Positions 42,884-51,518 of a stretch of 64,000 nt of DNA are shown here, one piece after another; the first letter of the stretch is position 1; each line of letters opens with the position of its first letter. Source of the DNA: JAFGDH01 sp964441265 (GTDB lineage Archaea; Aenigmatarchaeota; Aenigmatarchaeia; QMZP01; QMZT01). Both the position numbers and the translations under genes were made by a program. The DNA lies in contig CAYYKJ010000006.1 in NCBI GenBank assembly GCA_964441265.1, forward strand, positions 1-64,000. Reading direction: 5' to 3'. The notes beneath the pieces were generated by a model, which made no database searches, was not told the origin of the DNA, and worked only from the letters and a program-made list of their open reading frames with translations.

Positions 42884-43108
42884 ATGACAAGCAGAGGCAT
42901 TGGTTATATAGAGGAGAATCTAAAAACGGCCAGAGAAGAATATGACCTCGTGGTTGAAAGCAGGGGTGAATTCGCCGGTTACGACAACCACGTGTCCAAC
43001 GTCGTATCTGCAATGACCAGAGCAGAACTGGCTTGCTCTGAAATCCAAGGAGAGGATCTCAAAAGGGCAAGGCAAATGATCAAAAAAACAAGGAAATATC
43101 TGAAATAG
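42884..43108 (+). CDS. small helical protein, tandem paralog 1
   Basis: The protein has 74 residues, mostly helical. YIEENLKTAREEYDLVVES and IKKTRKYLK match the next gene (KKLKTARTQYDLAESS; IEKTRKYVENIL). The shared pattern suggests a gene duplication. The family is unknown to me. Confidence 0.65.
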   Translation: MTSRGIGYIEENLKTAREEYDLVVESRGEFAGYDNHVSNVVSAMTRAELACSEIQGEDLKRARQMIKKTRKYLK

Positions 43109-43141
43109 ATTCAGATTGTCATATACATGAGGAGGACGAAC

Positions 43142-43417
43142 ATGATATTCAAAAAAGACAAGGTAATCACCACTGATTACGGAGTGATGGATAATATAAT
43201 GAAAAAACTGAAAACGGCCAGAACTCAATATGATCTCGCAGAAAGCTCGCCGGATTTCGAAGGATATTTTGATCATAAAAAGGAATGCATGATCGCGCTG
43301 AACGATGCAACGGTGGATTTAAGAAGTTTATCGGAACGCATCCCGGAAAAATATTACAAAGAAATTGGAAAGGAAATTGAAAAAACCCGAAAATACGTGG
43401 AAAACATACTGATGTGA
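43142..43417 (+). CDS. small helical protein, tandem paralog 2
   Basis: The protein has 91 residues from ATG 43142 (MIFKKDKVITTDYGVMD). It shares the two helices of its upstream neighbour, plus a GYFDHKKECM middle that matches GYDNHVSNVV. It starts 33 bases after the neighbour's stop, so the pair is probably cotranscribed. Confidence 0.65.
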   Translation: MIFKKDKVITTDYGVMDNIMKKLKTARTQYDLAESSPDFEGYFDHKKECMIALNDATVDLRSLSERIPEKYYKEIGKEIEKTRKYVENILM

Positions 43418-43437
43418 TCAATCTGCTTCCCGGGCTT

Positions 43438-44129
43438 TCATCCCTCGTTCCTGACGAAACCCAGGTAGAAGGACAGGAAGAAGGCGATGAATCCCATTAT
43501 GCCGGNNNNNNNNNNNNNNNNNNNNNNNNNNNNNNNNNNNNNNNNNNNNNNNNNNNNNNNNNNNNNNNNNNNNNNNNNNNNNNNNNNNNNNNNNNNNNNN
43601 NNNNNCTGACGAAACCCAGGTAGAAGGACAGGAAGAAGGCGATGAATCCCATTATGCCGGATAGTATGCTGAAATACCACGGGAGCACCTCGCTCCTCTC
43701 CATGAAGGAGTATTCCGCGGTGTTGGTAAAGGCGGACGCGGGGTTGGATGCCAGTATGCTGGCGATTATACCGGTTCCCGTGTCCTCTATTGTCTCGTTG
43801 CTTCCGAATCTCATGGTGTCACCGAAGCTCTCACCCTGGAGATATGAAAACGAAGAGAAGAGCGCGAAAGAGAGAATCACATAAACTATCGGTATGACGA
43901 GCACCCCTCTCTCATAATTCCTCACCACGAAATACGCGAAGAATATGGGAAATATCACGCAAACGATGGCTAGCTGGACTATCAGGAGGATGAAATAGAA
44001 GGAGGTCTCCCCGATGAAGCCTAATCCCCTCAGAGCAGGGCTGGAATGAACCGGGAAGAAAAGGGCTCCGATCATCCAGGATATCCCGAATACGAGTATT
44101 AGGTAAATAAGATTTTTTTTAGTCTTCAT
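43438..44129 (-). CDS. membrane protein interrupted by a scaffold gap
   Basis: The gene starts at ATG 44129 (MKTKKNLIYLILVFGIS) with about five hydrophobic segments and runs into the N gap at 43605. On the other side, the frame GIMGFIAFFLSFYLGFVRNEG ends at TGA 43438. The 55 bases 43451-43505 are identical to 43606-43660. If that overlap is collapsed, the gene is a single in-frame ORF of 178 residues with nothing missing. The function is unknown; the topology is that of a small ABC-2-like or DUF-type membrane protein. Confidence 0.75.
43506..43605. other. 100-base assembly gap (N)
   Basis: A run of 100 N flanked by identical 55-base ends (43451-43505 and 43606-43660), which is the expected mark of contig ends sharing a k-mer. 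The real sequence is probably continuous. Confidence 0.9.
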
Positions 44130-44212
44130 GCTTATATTATTCAGTTCAGCACAAATAAATTTCTATCTTTGCCGGGTCCCTCATCCCAGGGAACCGCTTC
44201 TTTACGGTTTGC

Positions 44213-44410
44213 CTATCCGCGGAGCTCCCTTATTCTCTCCAGGTGGGCCATCATCTTGCCCGTGAAGAAAAGTATGTCCTCGTCGTGTATGTGCTTTATG
44301 TCGTCCACGTGCTTCATGTCCCTCAGGACGCGTATCACCTGGGAAAGATCCTGTATCCTCCTCTGGTGATAAATCACCCGCAGGTTCTTCAGCCAGCTTC
44401 CCATACCCAT
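44213..44410 (-). CDS. hypothetical protein, 65 aa
   Basis: A small basic helical protein (MGMGSWLKNLRVIYHQRR...). It starts at ATG 44410 and has no recognised motif. Its His/Asp-rich middle (HVDDIKHIHDED) could bind a metal. Confidence 0.45.
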   Translation of the reverse strand: MGMGSWLKNLRVIYHQRRIQDLSQVIRVLRDMKHVDDIKHIHDEDILFFTGKMMAHLERIRELRG

Positions 44411-44486
44411 GGAATCAACTTATTATATTTGTGTTTTAGTTTTAAATCGTTAATGGATAAACTCGACCAGGTTGGATGAAGATGCA

Positions 44487-45284
44487 TCAGGATCTGGCGG
44501 TTATCACGAAAAGATAGAAGAGAACGGCGAGGACTATCAGAATGAAGATCACCACCCCGACAACCAACAGATCTGACCTTTCGGAGACGGCCATGCCACT
44601 GGCTCGACCTCCTTCTCTGAAAAAATCCGGCTCGCATTCCTCGCTTATTTCCGGCTTATTTTCTTCCGTTCCGCAGCCGCTGATGTCCTCGCATATCCGT
44701 TCCCTCGTTCCGTTGATGCATCCTCCCCAGTCAGAGCACAACCACCTCTCCGTGCACTTTCCGGAATCCCCTAACTCCCTCCCGTAGACCGAGAAAAGTC
44801 CGGGTCCGGATAACCTCGCTCCCAGAACGTCGTTATGGAGGTCGAGCTCTGTCCCCAGCATTCTCCATTCCTCCCCGGTAACGGACCACTCGTATATTCT
44901 GAGCGTGCTCTCGTCTATCCCCCGGCCGGCGGCGTTCTCCTCATCGTAATATATGTACATGTCCATGAAACCGAGATTCCGGGAGACGCCTTCGCTCACA
45001 TGGATTCCTATGAATTTTCCCATGGGGACCTTGCCCTCCACACCAGATTCCACCGGGTTCCCGGAATAGGAGGACACGGATACCATTCCGTCGATCACAT
45101 TCTCCTCCACCGAGACTTCCATAAGGACGGAGGTCCGGCCAATGGCGTCCAGAATCTCTTTCTCGCCGGCGTCGAGGAAAACGGGGAAAGAAGCGTGCCC
45201 ATCGAGCTCCACGGGGCCGGCAAAAACGGTGACCGCCGTGAGTATGACCACAAATGCAGAAACCGGGAAAATTCTCGAATGCAT
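44487..45284 (-). CDS. membrane-anchored surface protein with TSP1-like module
   Basis: The protein has 265 residues. A signal peptide (MHSRIFPVSAFVVILTAVTVFAG) leads into a beta-rich domain of the PGF-pre-PGF type (MYIYYDEENAAGRGIDESTL, LRIYEWSVTGEEWRML, GLFSVYG). A Cys module CTERWLCSDWGGCINGTRER...CEDISGCGT, thrombospondin-like, is followed by a C-terminal TM helix (LLVVGVVIFILIVLAVLFYLFV). The same Cys module is frequent in surface proteins of DPANN archaea. An envelope or adhesion role is likely. Confidence 0.88.
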   Translation of the reverse strand: MHSRIFPVSAFVVILTAVTVFAGPVELDGHASFPVFLDAGEKEILDAIGRTSVLMEVSVEENVIDGMVSVSSYSGNPVESGVEGKVPMGKFIGIHVSEGVSRNLGFMDMYIYYDEENAAGRGIDESTLRIYEWSVTGEEWRMLGTELDLHNDVLGARLSGPGLFSVYGRELGDSGKCTERWLCSDWGGCINGTRERICEDISGCGTEENKPEISEECEPDFFREGGRASGMAVSERSDLLVVGVVIFILIVLAVLFYLFVITARS

Positions 45285-45369
45285 GCAATCACTCGCGTAT
45301 GTAAATTAAGTTCTGATTTAGACTTAAAAAGCCAGCTTTCTCCAGAATGAACCAAACCGTCCACGCGGC

Positions 45370-46503
45370 TCAGAACATTATCTTCCTCTGTTCCTCCACC
45401 AGGAAAAGCAGGGAGAACAGGGAGGTGATTCCCGTTATTATGAAGGGCCAGTGGTAGCCGTAAACCGCTCCGATCGGACCGAATGCCAGGGAGCCCAGGA
45501 CCGACCCCAGCACCAGTATGGTAAACCCGAAGCTCGACTCCCCGGCGATGATCTTCTTGTCGAATATGTCGGACATTATCAGGTAGTAGCTGACCATCAC
45601 CATGCCGTCACCGATTTCATGGACGAATCTGAAAATGAATGAGAGCAGGGGGAAGGGCACGGTCATTAGTATGTGGAACGCCCCCGAGATGAGTATGCCG
45701 AAGAAGAAAAGGGATTTGGGGTGAAATGTCTTGTTTATGTGCCTGCCCGTGAAATAGGATGATATTCCCATCCCCAGGAGGGCGAACCCCATGTAGAGGC
45801 CTATCTGGAAAAGGTTCAGGCCCAAGTTGTTCTTCAGGAAGGGCGAAAACGAGGTCATCTCGGCCCCCCAGTGAATGCCGAACATGAAGACAGGGAAAAA
45901 GAGCAGTATCACAGATTTCTTTGCTATTGCCTTCTCGTATTCCCAGAAGGAGAACCTGTGTATGCTGACCTTGGGTATGAAGAAGGAAGCGAAGGCTGTG
46001 AGGAAAAGCACCGCGGAGGCTATCATGAGACCGGGCCCGAAATCGATAGCGTAGAGCACCATTCCTCCCGTGATGGACCCGAGGCTGACGCCCAGGCCGA
46101 ATATGGACTGGAAGAGCCCCATCCTGTTACCCTTATCAAGTTTCCCGGAGACCTTGTAGGTTATGCTCCTTATGGAGGTCTTCACCATGTTGTTCCCCAG
46201 GCCGCCCAGTACGAAAAAGAAAAGGACGGGGAAGAATCCTCTGAAAAGGGAGAGACCCAGATAGAAGACGGAGAGCAGCAGGCATCCCACGAATACTACT
46301 TCTCTGATTGAATATCTGTCCTCTATCGCCCCTACGGGGAAGGAGCTGAAGAGAGAGACGACCATGAACACGGATATCAGTATGCCTATCTCCACCCCCG
46401 AGAACCCGATATCGATGAATAGCAGGGGGAGGAACCAGAATATGAAATTCTTCGTGAATGCCTGCACGAACTCCATGAAATTCGGGATCTTCAGACTGAC
46501 CAT
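45370..46503 (-). CDS. MFS transporter
   Basis: The protein has 377 residues and about 11-12 TM segments. The loop 2-3 motif is VGAIEDRYSIREVVF, and the second half has FGIHWGAEMTSFSPF and YFTGRHINKTFHPKS. It resembles the efflux-type MFS proteins. The substrate is unknown. It is read away from the nuclease gene at 46814. Confidence 0.9.
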   Translation of the reverse strand: MVSLKIPNFMEFVQAFTKNFIFWFLPLLFIDIGFSGVEIGILISVFMVVSLFSSFPVGAIEDRYSIREVVFVGCLLLSVFYLGLSLFRGFFPVLFFFVLGGLGNNMVKTSIRSITYKVSGKLDKGNRMGLFQSIFGLGVSLGSITGGMVLYAIDFGPGLMIASAVLFLTAFASFFIPKVSIHRFSFWEYEKAIAKKSVILLFFPVFMFGIHWGAEMTSFSPFLKNNLGLNLFQIGLYMGFALLGMGISSYFTGRHINKTFHPKSLFFFGILISGAFHILMTVPFPLLSFIFRFVHEIGDGMVMVSYYLIMSDIFDKKIIAGESSFGFTILVLGSVLGSLAFGPIGAVYGYHWPFIITGITSLFSLLFLVEEQRKIMF

Positions 46504-46546
46504 GATAAATTCTCGGTGAGAACTGGTATATTAATGATATTAATGA

Positions 46547-46789
46547 TCAGATCATGAGAACTTCCACTTCTCTGGTCATGCCGTATTTCCCCGCTCTTTC
46601 CTTCATTTTCTCGACGTCCGCGAAGGGCCCGCATCCATGAACGCTGGGGACCAAGACGCTTCTCCGCTCGTCTCCGTCGATGCCGCTCTTGAAGTCCACC
46701 GGATAATCCCCCGGAAGGCCCATGAAGCGCAGGAGACCTCCCGGATTGCATCCTCTCTCGATATAGATTTTTAGTCTTCCTTCAGACAC
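46547..46789 (-). CDS. hypothetical protein, 80 aa
   Basis: A small protein (GTG start at 46789) with the sequence SEGRLKIYIERGCNPGGLLR and a later PSVHGCGPF. There are two cysteines and no motif that I know. It lies downstream of the RecB/Cas4-like nuclease on the same strand, 25 bases away, so it may be cotranscribed with it. Confidence 0.5.
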   Translation of the reverse strand: MSEGRLKIYIERGCNPGGLLRFMGLPGDYPVDFKSGIDGDERRSVLVPSVHGCGPFADVEKMKERAGKYGMTREVEVLMI

Positions 46790-46813
46790 GGCAAAAACCT
46801 CTTTCTTTTTCCG

Positions 46814-47482
46814 TCAGAGTCCTTCCATCCCCGCCTGCCTGCACTCTTCATAGTAGTCGCAGTACTTGCACATCCAGCGCATGTCACCGTTATCCCTGGC
46901 TTCCGCGGGAGGGATCGTCCCCGCCTTCAGATTGGCATGGAGGGCGCGGAACCTCTTCATGATCCCGTTGACTATGTTCTGATCGTATTCTATGTCGAAT
47001 TCCCTCGTTTTGAGGGTGTTCTTCTCCACGTAAAGTATTAGACCCCTGAATATCTTCATGGCGTACATGTACATCTGGAGCTGCTTTACGTGGGTGTCCT
47101 TGGGGCCGTCGAGTATGTCCACCATCTTGGTGGATTTCACCTCTACGAGCATCTTTTCCTTGTCCCCCTCCGCCATGACTATGTCGTCTATCCTGCCGGA
47201 AACGGTGAAATCCCCGTCCTCTATGGTGAAGGGCACCTCCTCGCCGACCAGTTTGATCTCAGGGTTCTTCTCGCTCCTCAGGACCTCGGCGACGAAGTCG
47301 TGGAACATGTTCCCCAGGTGGAATATCTTGACCGTTTCTGGGTCCTTCTCCTTGGGTATCCTGTAAGAGAACCATAACTTTCGTAAGCAGCCGCCTATCT
47401 CGGATGGATAATACCTCCCCATCCGTTTCGGCCTCCGCTCCCTCGATATGTGCCTGGTAATCATGTCCCCAAAATTTATCAT
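46814..47482 (-). CDS. RecB/Cas4-like PD-(D/E)XK nuclease
   Basis: The protein has 222 residues. The nuclease motifs are YYPSEIGGCLRKLWF (first Cys of the Fe-S set), the His helix FHLGNMFHDFVAEVL, SGRIDDIV (Asp), MLVEVKSTK (Glu-x-Lys) and QLQMYMYA. The C-terminal CKYCDYYEEC completes the four cysteines that bind an Fe-S cluster in Cas4/AddB-type enzymes. It should be a single-strand DNA exonuclease. No CRISPR genes or array are in the window, so a repair role is more likely than adaptation. Confidence 0.92.
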   Translation of the reverse strand: MINFGDMITRHISRERRPKRMGRYYPSEIGGCLRKLWFSYRIPKEKDPETVKIFHLGNMFHDFVAEVLRSEKNPEIKLVGEEVPFTIEDGDFTVSGRIDDIVMAEGDKEKMLVEVKSTKMVDILDGPKDTHVKQLQMYMYAMKIFRGLILYVEKNTLKTREFDIEYDQNIVNGIMKRFRALHANLKAGTIPPAEARDNGDMRWMCKYCDYYEECRQAGMEGL

Positions 47483-47581
47483 GTTTTAATCTTGGTGAGA
47501 AAATGATTTAAATGATCCCCATACCCGAATACTCAAACAAAAAAATCCAAAATTATATAAAATGATTCTACAATTATCCTC

Positions 47582-48550
47582 ATGGAGAAACCCAAGGAAA
47601 TCACCCTTGAAGAGCTGGATCCCGAGAAGTTCATCGAGGAAAAAGTAAGCGAACTGAAATCGGTGGTCGGGGACGGCCTTGTAATAAACGCGCTTTCCGG
47701 AGGGGTCGATTCCTCTGTTGTCACCATGCTGGCACACAGGGCGCTGGGGAACAACCTGAAGACCTACTTCATCCACAACGGCCTCATGAGGGAGGGCGAG
47801 CCCGAGAGGGTCGTGGAGATATTCAGGAACCTCGGTGTGAACGTCGAGCTTCTGGATGCGAGAGACGTGTTCTTCGGAGCGCTCAGGGGTTTGACCAATC
47901 CCGAGGAGAAAAGGGAGGCAATCACCCAATCCTTCTACAGGGAAGTCTTCGGAAAGATCGTGAGGGAGAGCGGGGCCAAGTTCCTGCTCCACGGGACGAT
48001 ACTCACGGACATAGACGAGACCGTGGCTGGCATAAAGAGGCAGCACAACATACTGGGGCAGCTGGGGATAGACACCGAAAAGGAGTTCGGATACAGTGTA
48101 ATCGAACCGTTGCTTCAGCTAAGGAAGCCGGCGGTGAGGGAAATCGCCAAGGCACTCGACCTGCCGGAAGAGATATGGAACCGCCCGCCCTTTCCCGGAC
48201 CGGCGCTCGCCGCCCGAATAATAGGGGAGGTGACACCGGAAAGGATAGATCTCGTGAAGAAGGCGACGAAAATCGTCGAGGACGAACTCTCAGATACCGG
48301 GGCGTTCCAGTACATGGCGATCCTGCACGGCGAAAGGGTAACCGGAATGAGGGACGGCAGGAGGGACTACGGGCACCAGATCGAGGTGAGGTGCTGGGAG
48401 ACCAGGGATGCGATCACCGCATCCCCAACCAGGCTCCCATTCGAGAAGCTGGAGAATCTGGCGGATCGCCTGACAGGGGAGGTTCCCGGAGTGGTCAGCG
48501 TCACCTACGGGATAGCCAGGAAGCCCCCTTCCACCATGGAAGTGGTCTGA
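47582..48550 (+). CDS. guaAB: GMP synthase subunit B (ATP pyrophosphatase)
   Basis: This 322-residue protein adenylylates XMP and uses ammonia to make GMP. The PP-loop ALSGGVDSSVV is at about residues 38-48. IWNRPPFPGPALAARIIGE and the C-terminal dimer domain end (VTYGIARKPPSTMEVV) are typical. In many archaea the amidotransferase is a separate gene (guaAA), which is not in this window. It starts at ATG 47582 and diverges from the nuclease gene. Confidence 0.96.
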   Translation: MEKPKEITLEELDPEKFIEEKVSELKSVVGDGLVINALSGGVDSSVVTMLAHRALGNNLKTYFIHNGLMREGEPERVVEIFRNLGVNVELLDARDVFFGALRGLTNPEEKREAITQSFYREVFGKIVRESGAKFLLHGTILTDIDETVAGIKRQHNILGQLGIDTEKEFGYSVIEPLLQLRKPAVREIAKALDLPEEIWNRPPFPGPALAARIIGEVTPERIDLVKKATKIVEDELSDTGAFQYMAILHGERVTGMRDGRRDYGHQIEVRCWETRDAITASPTRLPFEKLENLADRLTGEVPGVVSVTYGIARKPPSTMEVV

Positions 48551-48616
48551 AACGGCGAATTTCAGGGGTCGTCCGCGGCACTAAAGCATTAGTATCGGCC
48601 GGGACAAATAATCAAC

Positions 48617-49192
48617 ATGAGGTGGATTGTCTTACTGGTGGTCTTGTCGCTAGTTCTTGCCAGCGGCTGTACTTCCCAGTACGAGCCCATGAACGGGACC
48701 GAAGAGACCGAGTACGTGTACGCGAACCTGACCAATAACACCTCCATAGGGGATCTCACGGGAGGGAAGGGCCTGGGGTTCGTTTTCAAGCTTTATATAA
48801 ATTCCATGAAACTTCCGCCGGGCAACATGTTCACCGTCCCTATAATCTTCAACAACATAGAGGAGGACAAAAAGCCGCACAAGTTCGTGGCCAGGTTCTT
48901 CCCATCAGAAGTGGACTTCAACGTCAAGGCCGCTTACGAATGCCAGTGGTTCCAGGCCTGCCCCGAACTGAAGAGCGACATGGCCATGTGGGTTTCGGAG
49001 AACAAGAACCAGGTTGAGGTGGACTACGGGTTCGTGGGTCTCAAGGACGCAATGTTCACCATACCGGAGGATACACCCAGGGGGACGTACATATACACCG
49101 CGGTCGCCTGCAAGGACATACCCTATGAGGAATGCAGCCAGGAGACGTCCAACTGGGGTCCGAACCTCCTCTTCACCATAACGGTGGAATAG
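48617..49192 (+). CDS. lipoprotein with a beta-rich domain
   Basis: The protein has 191 residues. The signal IVLLVVLSLVLASGCTSQ ends in a lipobox Cys. The mature part looks like one beta-sandwich with four cysteines (YECQWFQAC; ACKDIPYEEC). It has the asparagine-rich linker NLTNNTSIG with potential N-glycosylation sites. Its stop is followed after 3 bases by the SET gene, so an operon with it and the genes up to 51322 is likely. Confidence 0.8.
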   Translation: MRWIVLLVVLSLVLASGCTSQYEPMNGTEETEYVYANLTNNTSIGDLTGGKGLGFVFKLYINSMKLPPGNMFTVPIIFNNIEEDKKPHKFVARFFPSEVDFNVKAAYECQWFQACPELKSDMAMWVSENKNQVEVDYGFVGLKDAMFTIPEDTPRGTYIYTAVACKDIPYEECSQETSNWGPNLLFTITVE

Positions 49193-49195
49193 ACT

Positions 49196-49696
49196 ATGTC
49201 TGACAAGTTCTACGTCGGAGAGACGAACGTCGGAAAGGGCCTTTTCGCAAAGAGGAAAATAAATGCGGGCGAGGAGATCCTGATATTCGAAGGGTCGGCA
49301 GTCACCAGCAAACAGGCCGAGAGACTGGACCTCGAAAAATACGGGAAGTCCATGGGAAACGCCCTTCAGACAGGAAAGGACAGGTACATCTACCTGAAAG
49401 AGCCCGGGCGCATCGCGAACCACTCCTGCAACCCAAACGCGGGGATAAAGGATGATATCAAACTGGTGGCCATAAGGGACATCCCGAAAGGAGAGGAGAT
49501 AAGGTGGGACTATTCCACATCGATGGACGAGGATTACTGGACGATGAAATGCAGATGCGGCGAGAAGAACTGCCGCAGAGTCATAAAGGATTTCAAATAT
49601 CTCCCGCGCGATCTTCGGGGAAGGTACCTGAGACTGGGAATCGTGCAGAGCTTCATCGTGAAACAGTATTCCAAGGGAAAATCGGCAGAAAAATAA
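49196..49696 (+). CDS. SET-domain lysine methyltransferase-like protein
   Basis: The protein has 166 residues. All SET motifs are visible: NVGKGLFAKRKINAGEEI (residues 11-28), RIANHSCNPNA (72-82), IPKGEEIRWDYS (96-107), and the post-SET cysteines CRCGEKNC (119-126), which with Cys78 can bind zinc next to the SAM site. SET proteins in archaea methylate lysines of chromatin or other proteins; no target is indicated here. It lies between a lipoprotein gene and a small membrane protein gene. Confidence 0.92.
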   Translation: MSDKFYVGETNVGKGLFAKRKINAGEEILIFEGSAVTSKQAERLDLEKYGKSMGNALQTGKDRYIYLKEPGRIANHSCNPNAGIKDDIKLVAIRDIPKGEEIRWDYSTSMDEDYWTMKCRCGEKNCRRVIKDFKYLPRDLRGRYLRLGIVQSFIVKQYSKGKSAEK

Positions 49697-49742
49697 TCGC
49701 ATTTATATCCGCCCCCGCACAAATATTATATCGGAGGGCGGC

Positions 49743-49916
49743 ATGAACTGGCAAAACTTCATATGGCTCCTGGCGGCGATCCTCATCGTGATAATCTTCA
49801 TATGGTACTTCCTTCTGCCTCACCTCGTTTTGCTGGGATGGACACTGCTCGGTCTGCTCATACTGGTCTTCCTGGTCTGGCTTTTCTACAGAATATTCAT
49901 ACGGGTCAGGATATGA
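49743..49916 (+). CDS. small two-TM protein, 57 aa
   Basis: ATG 49743 opens a 57-residue protein that is almost all hydrophobic: FIWLLAAILIVIIFIWYFLL and then LLGWTLLGLLILVFLVWLFY, with a basic end (RIFIRVRI). Its stop (TGA 49914-49916) overlaps the ATG of the next gene, so translation of the two is coupled. It may be a membrane partner of the MBL-WWDYG lipoprotein. Confidence 0.75.
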   Translation: MNWQNFIWLLAAILIVIIFIWYFLLPHLVLLGWTLLGLLILVFLVWLFYRIFIRVRI

Positions 49917-51322
49917 TGAAGAGGGCTTTGTTGATCGCTCTGGTCCTTCTGGTGATGATTCCGAGCGGATGCGTCCGGGAGGATGGATCATCCGGACTGG
50001 TCAGGGTGTATTTTCCCGATATGAGGGAGGCCATATTGATAGAGACCCCGGAAGACAGGCATGTTCTCATAGACGCCGGCGAGGGAGACGAAATACTGGG
50101 ATACCTCAGGAAGAAGGGTGTGGACAGGATAGATGTGGCGGTTCTGACCCATCCCCACGGGGACCATTACAGGGGATTCGTGCACATGATCGAGAGCGGG
50201 GACATAGAGATAGGGACGCTCTACCACAACAACGATCCCGGGGACGTTCCCGTCGACCCTGTAATAGCGGAATACATGGAGAAAAACCCTGAGAAAGTCC
50301 TCAAGGCGGGGGACAGCTTCGAGGTGGACGGGGTTTCCTTCGAGGTGATGTGGCCGGAGACCAGCGACCCGGAGGTTTTGGAAGGGAGGAACTCAAACGA
50401 CAATTCCATAGTCATGATGGCCAGCTACGGGAGGATAGACATTCTTCTCACGGGCGACTGCGCAGCCGGATGCGTGGAGGGGCTCATGGATTCGGAGTAT
50501 GATCTGAGAGCGGACGTGCTGAAGCTGGGGCACCACGGCGATCCGCAGTCATCTCCTCAGGAATTCCTGGATGCGGTCAGTCCCGGAATGCTCTGGTTAT
50601 CTTTCGCGGGTCCCGTGCCCGTGGACAGATATCTGGAAACCGGGGAGTTCTTCTCAACCTTCTCCAGCGGGGAGACGGTGATAATAACCGACGGCAACGC
50701 ATACAACGTGAGAGTCGAAAAGAGAGATGAGGAAAGACTGCACATGCTCAACGGAACCGTGTATTTCACCGTGGGAGGGGATAGATATTCCGGGAGCTTC
50801 AACAGACTCGTTCTGGGCGCCTGCGAATGGATGAAGGAGAACACGCCCGAATCGGCGAGATTCCTGAACTGGTGGGATTACGGGCCCAGTATAATCGGAT
50901 ACGGGGAGAGGGACTCAGTAATATACGCACCTTCCAGGGAGATACTCGACACCATCTCCAGATACGCCGGGATGTCGGAGGAAGAGCTGGAAAGCATTGA
51001 ATGCCCCGGATGCATGGGCCATTCAGTGGTCAGGGACGTGGCCGTGGCGCTCACATCGGAGAATGCCTCGGAAACAGCGGAAATCATGGAAAAACACGGG
51101 GCCGAATATCTGCTCGTCACCAGCGGGGATACCCACTTCGCAAGCACCGTGTTCTCGGCGGCCGGCAGGGACGTATCCCGATACTTCGACATGGGGACCC
51201 TGGAGCCGCTTGAAGAGGCGAAGGATACCGTCATGTTCAGGGTGATCGAGGGCGAGGAAACAAAGGGATTCACCGAGGTATACAGCGATGGTTCGGCGAA
51301 GATACTGAAGACTGAGGATTGA
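49913..51322 (+). CDS. lipoprotein: ComEC-like metallo-beta-lactamase fused to an STT3-like WWDYG domain
   Basis: The protein has 469 residues. The signal (MMKRALLIALVLLVMIPSGC) has lipobox Cys20. Residues 28-280 are an MBL fold of the ComEC C-terminal type: LTHPHGDHYRGF (79-90), NSNDNSIVMMASYGRIDILL and GD (160-182), and DVLKLGHHGDPQSS (201-214). Residues about 281-469 resemble the soluble C-terminal part of STT3/AglB: ACEWMKENTPESARFLNWWDYG (WWDYG at 320-324), then EIMEKHGAEYLLVTSGD. No STT3 membrane part is present. I know of no such fusion. It starts inside the stop of the two-TM gene. Confidence 0.88.
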   Translation: MMKRALLIALVLLVMIPSGCVREDGSSGLVRVYFPDMREAILIETPEDRHVLIDAGEGDEILGYLRKKGVDRIDVAVLTHPHGDHYRGFVHMIESGDIEIGTLYHNNDPGDVPVDPVIAEYMEKNPEKVLKAGDSFEVDGVSFEVMWPETSDPEVLEGRNSNDNSIVMMASYGRIDILLTGDCAAGCVEGLMDSEYDLRADVLKLGHHGDPQSSPQEFLDAVSPGMLWLSFAGPVPVDRYLETGEFFSTFSSGETVIITDGNAYNVRVEKRDEERLHMLNGTVYFTVGGDRYSGSFNRLVLGACEWMKENTPESARFLNWWDYGPSIIGYGERDSVIYAPSREILDTISRYAGMSEEELESIECPGCMGHSVVRDVAVALTSENASETAEIMEKHGAEYLLVTSGDTHFASTVFSAAGRDVSRYFDMGTLEPLEEAKDTVMFRVIEGEETKGFTEVYSDGSAKILKTED

Positions 51323-51374
51323 AAACAAAAAGAACAAGAAATAGCGTATATTTTATCTGATTATGTCCCGCCCA

Positions 51375-51518
51375 TCAGAAACCCTTTTTCTTGGCGAAAC
51401 ATTCCCTGCAATAAACAGGCCTGCCTTCAGTGGGCTTGAAAGGAACTTCACATTCCTTGCCGCACTCTGCGCAAACTGCTTTGTGCATTTTTCTGGGACC
51501 ACGATTGAAATCTCCCAT
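51375..51518 (-). CDS. small zinc-ribbon protein, 47 aa
   Basis: ATG 51518 opens MGDFNRGPRKMHKAVCAECG and then KECEVPFKPTEGRPVYCREC with FAKKKGF. Two CxxC pairs 20 residues apart define a zinc ribbon. Proteins of this form are widespread and small, and they are often annotated as CxxC-type zinc-ribbon proteins; their role is unknown. It is convergent with the MBL-WWDYG gene. Confidence 0.78.
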   Translation of the reverse strand: MGDFNRGPRKMHKAVCAECGKECEVPFKPTEGRPVYCRECFAKKKGF

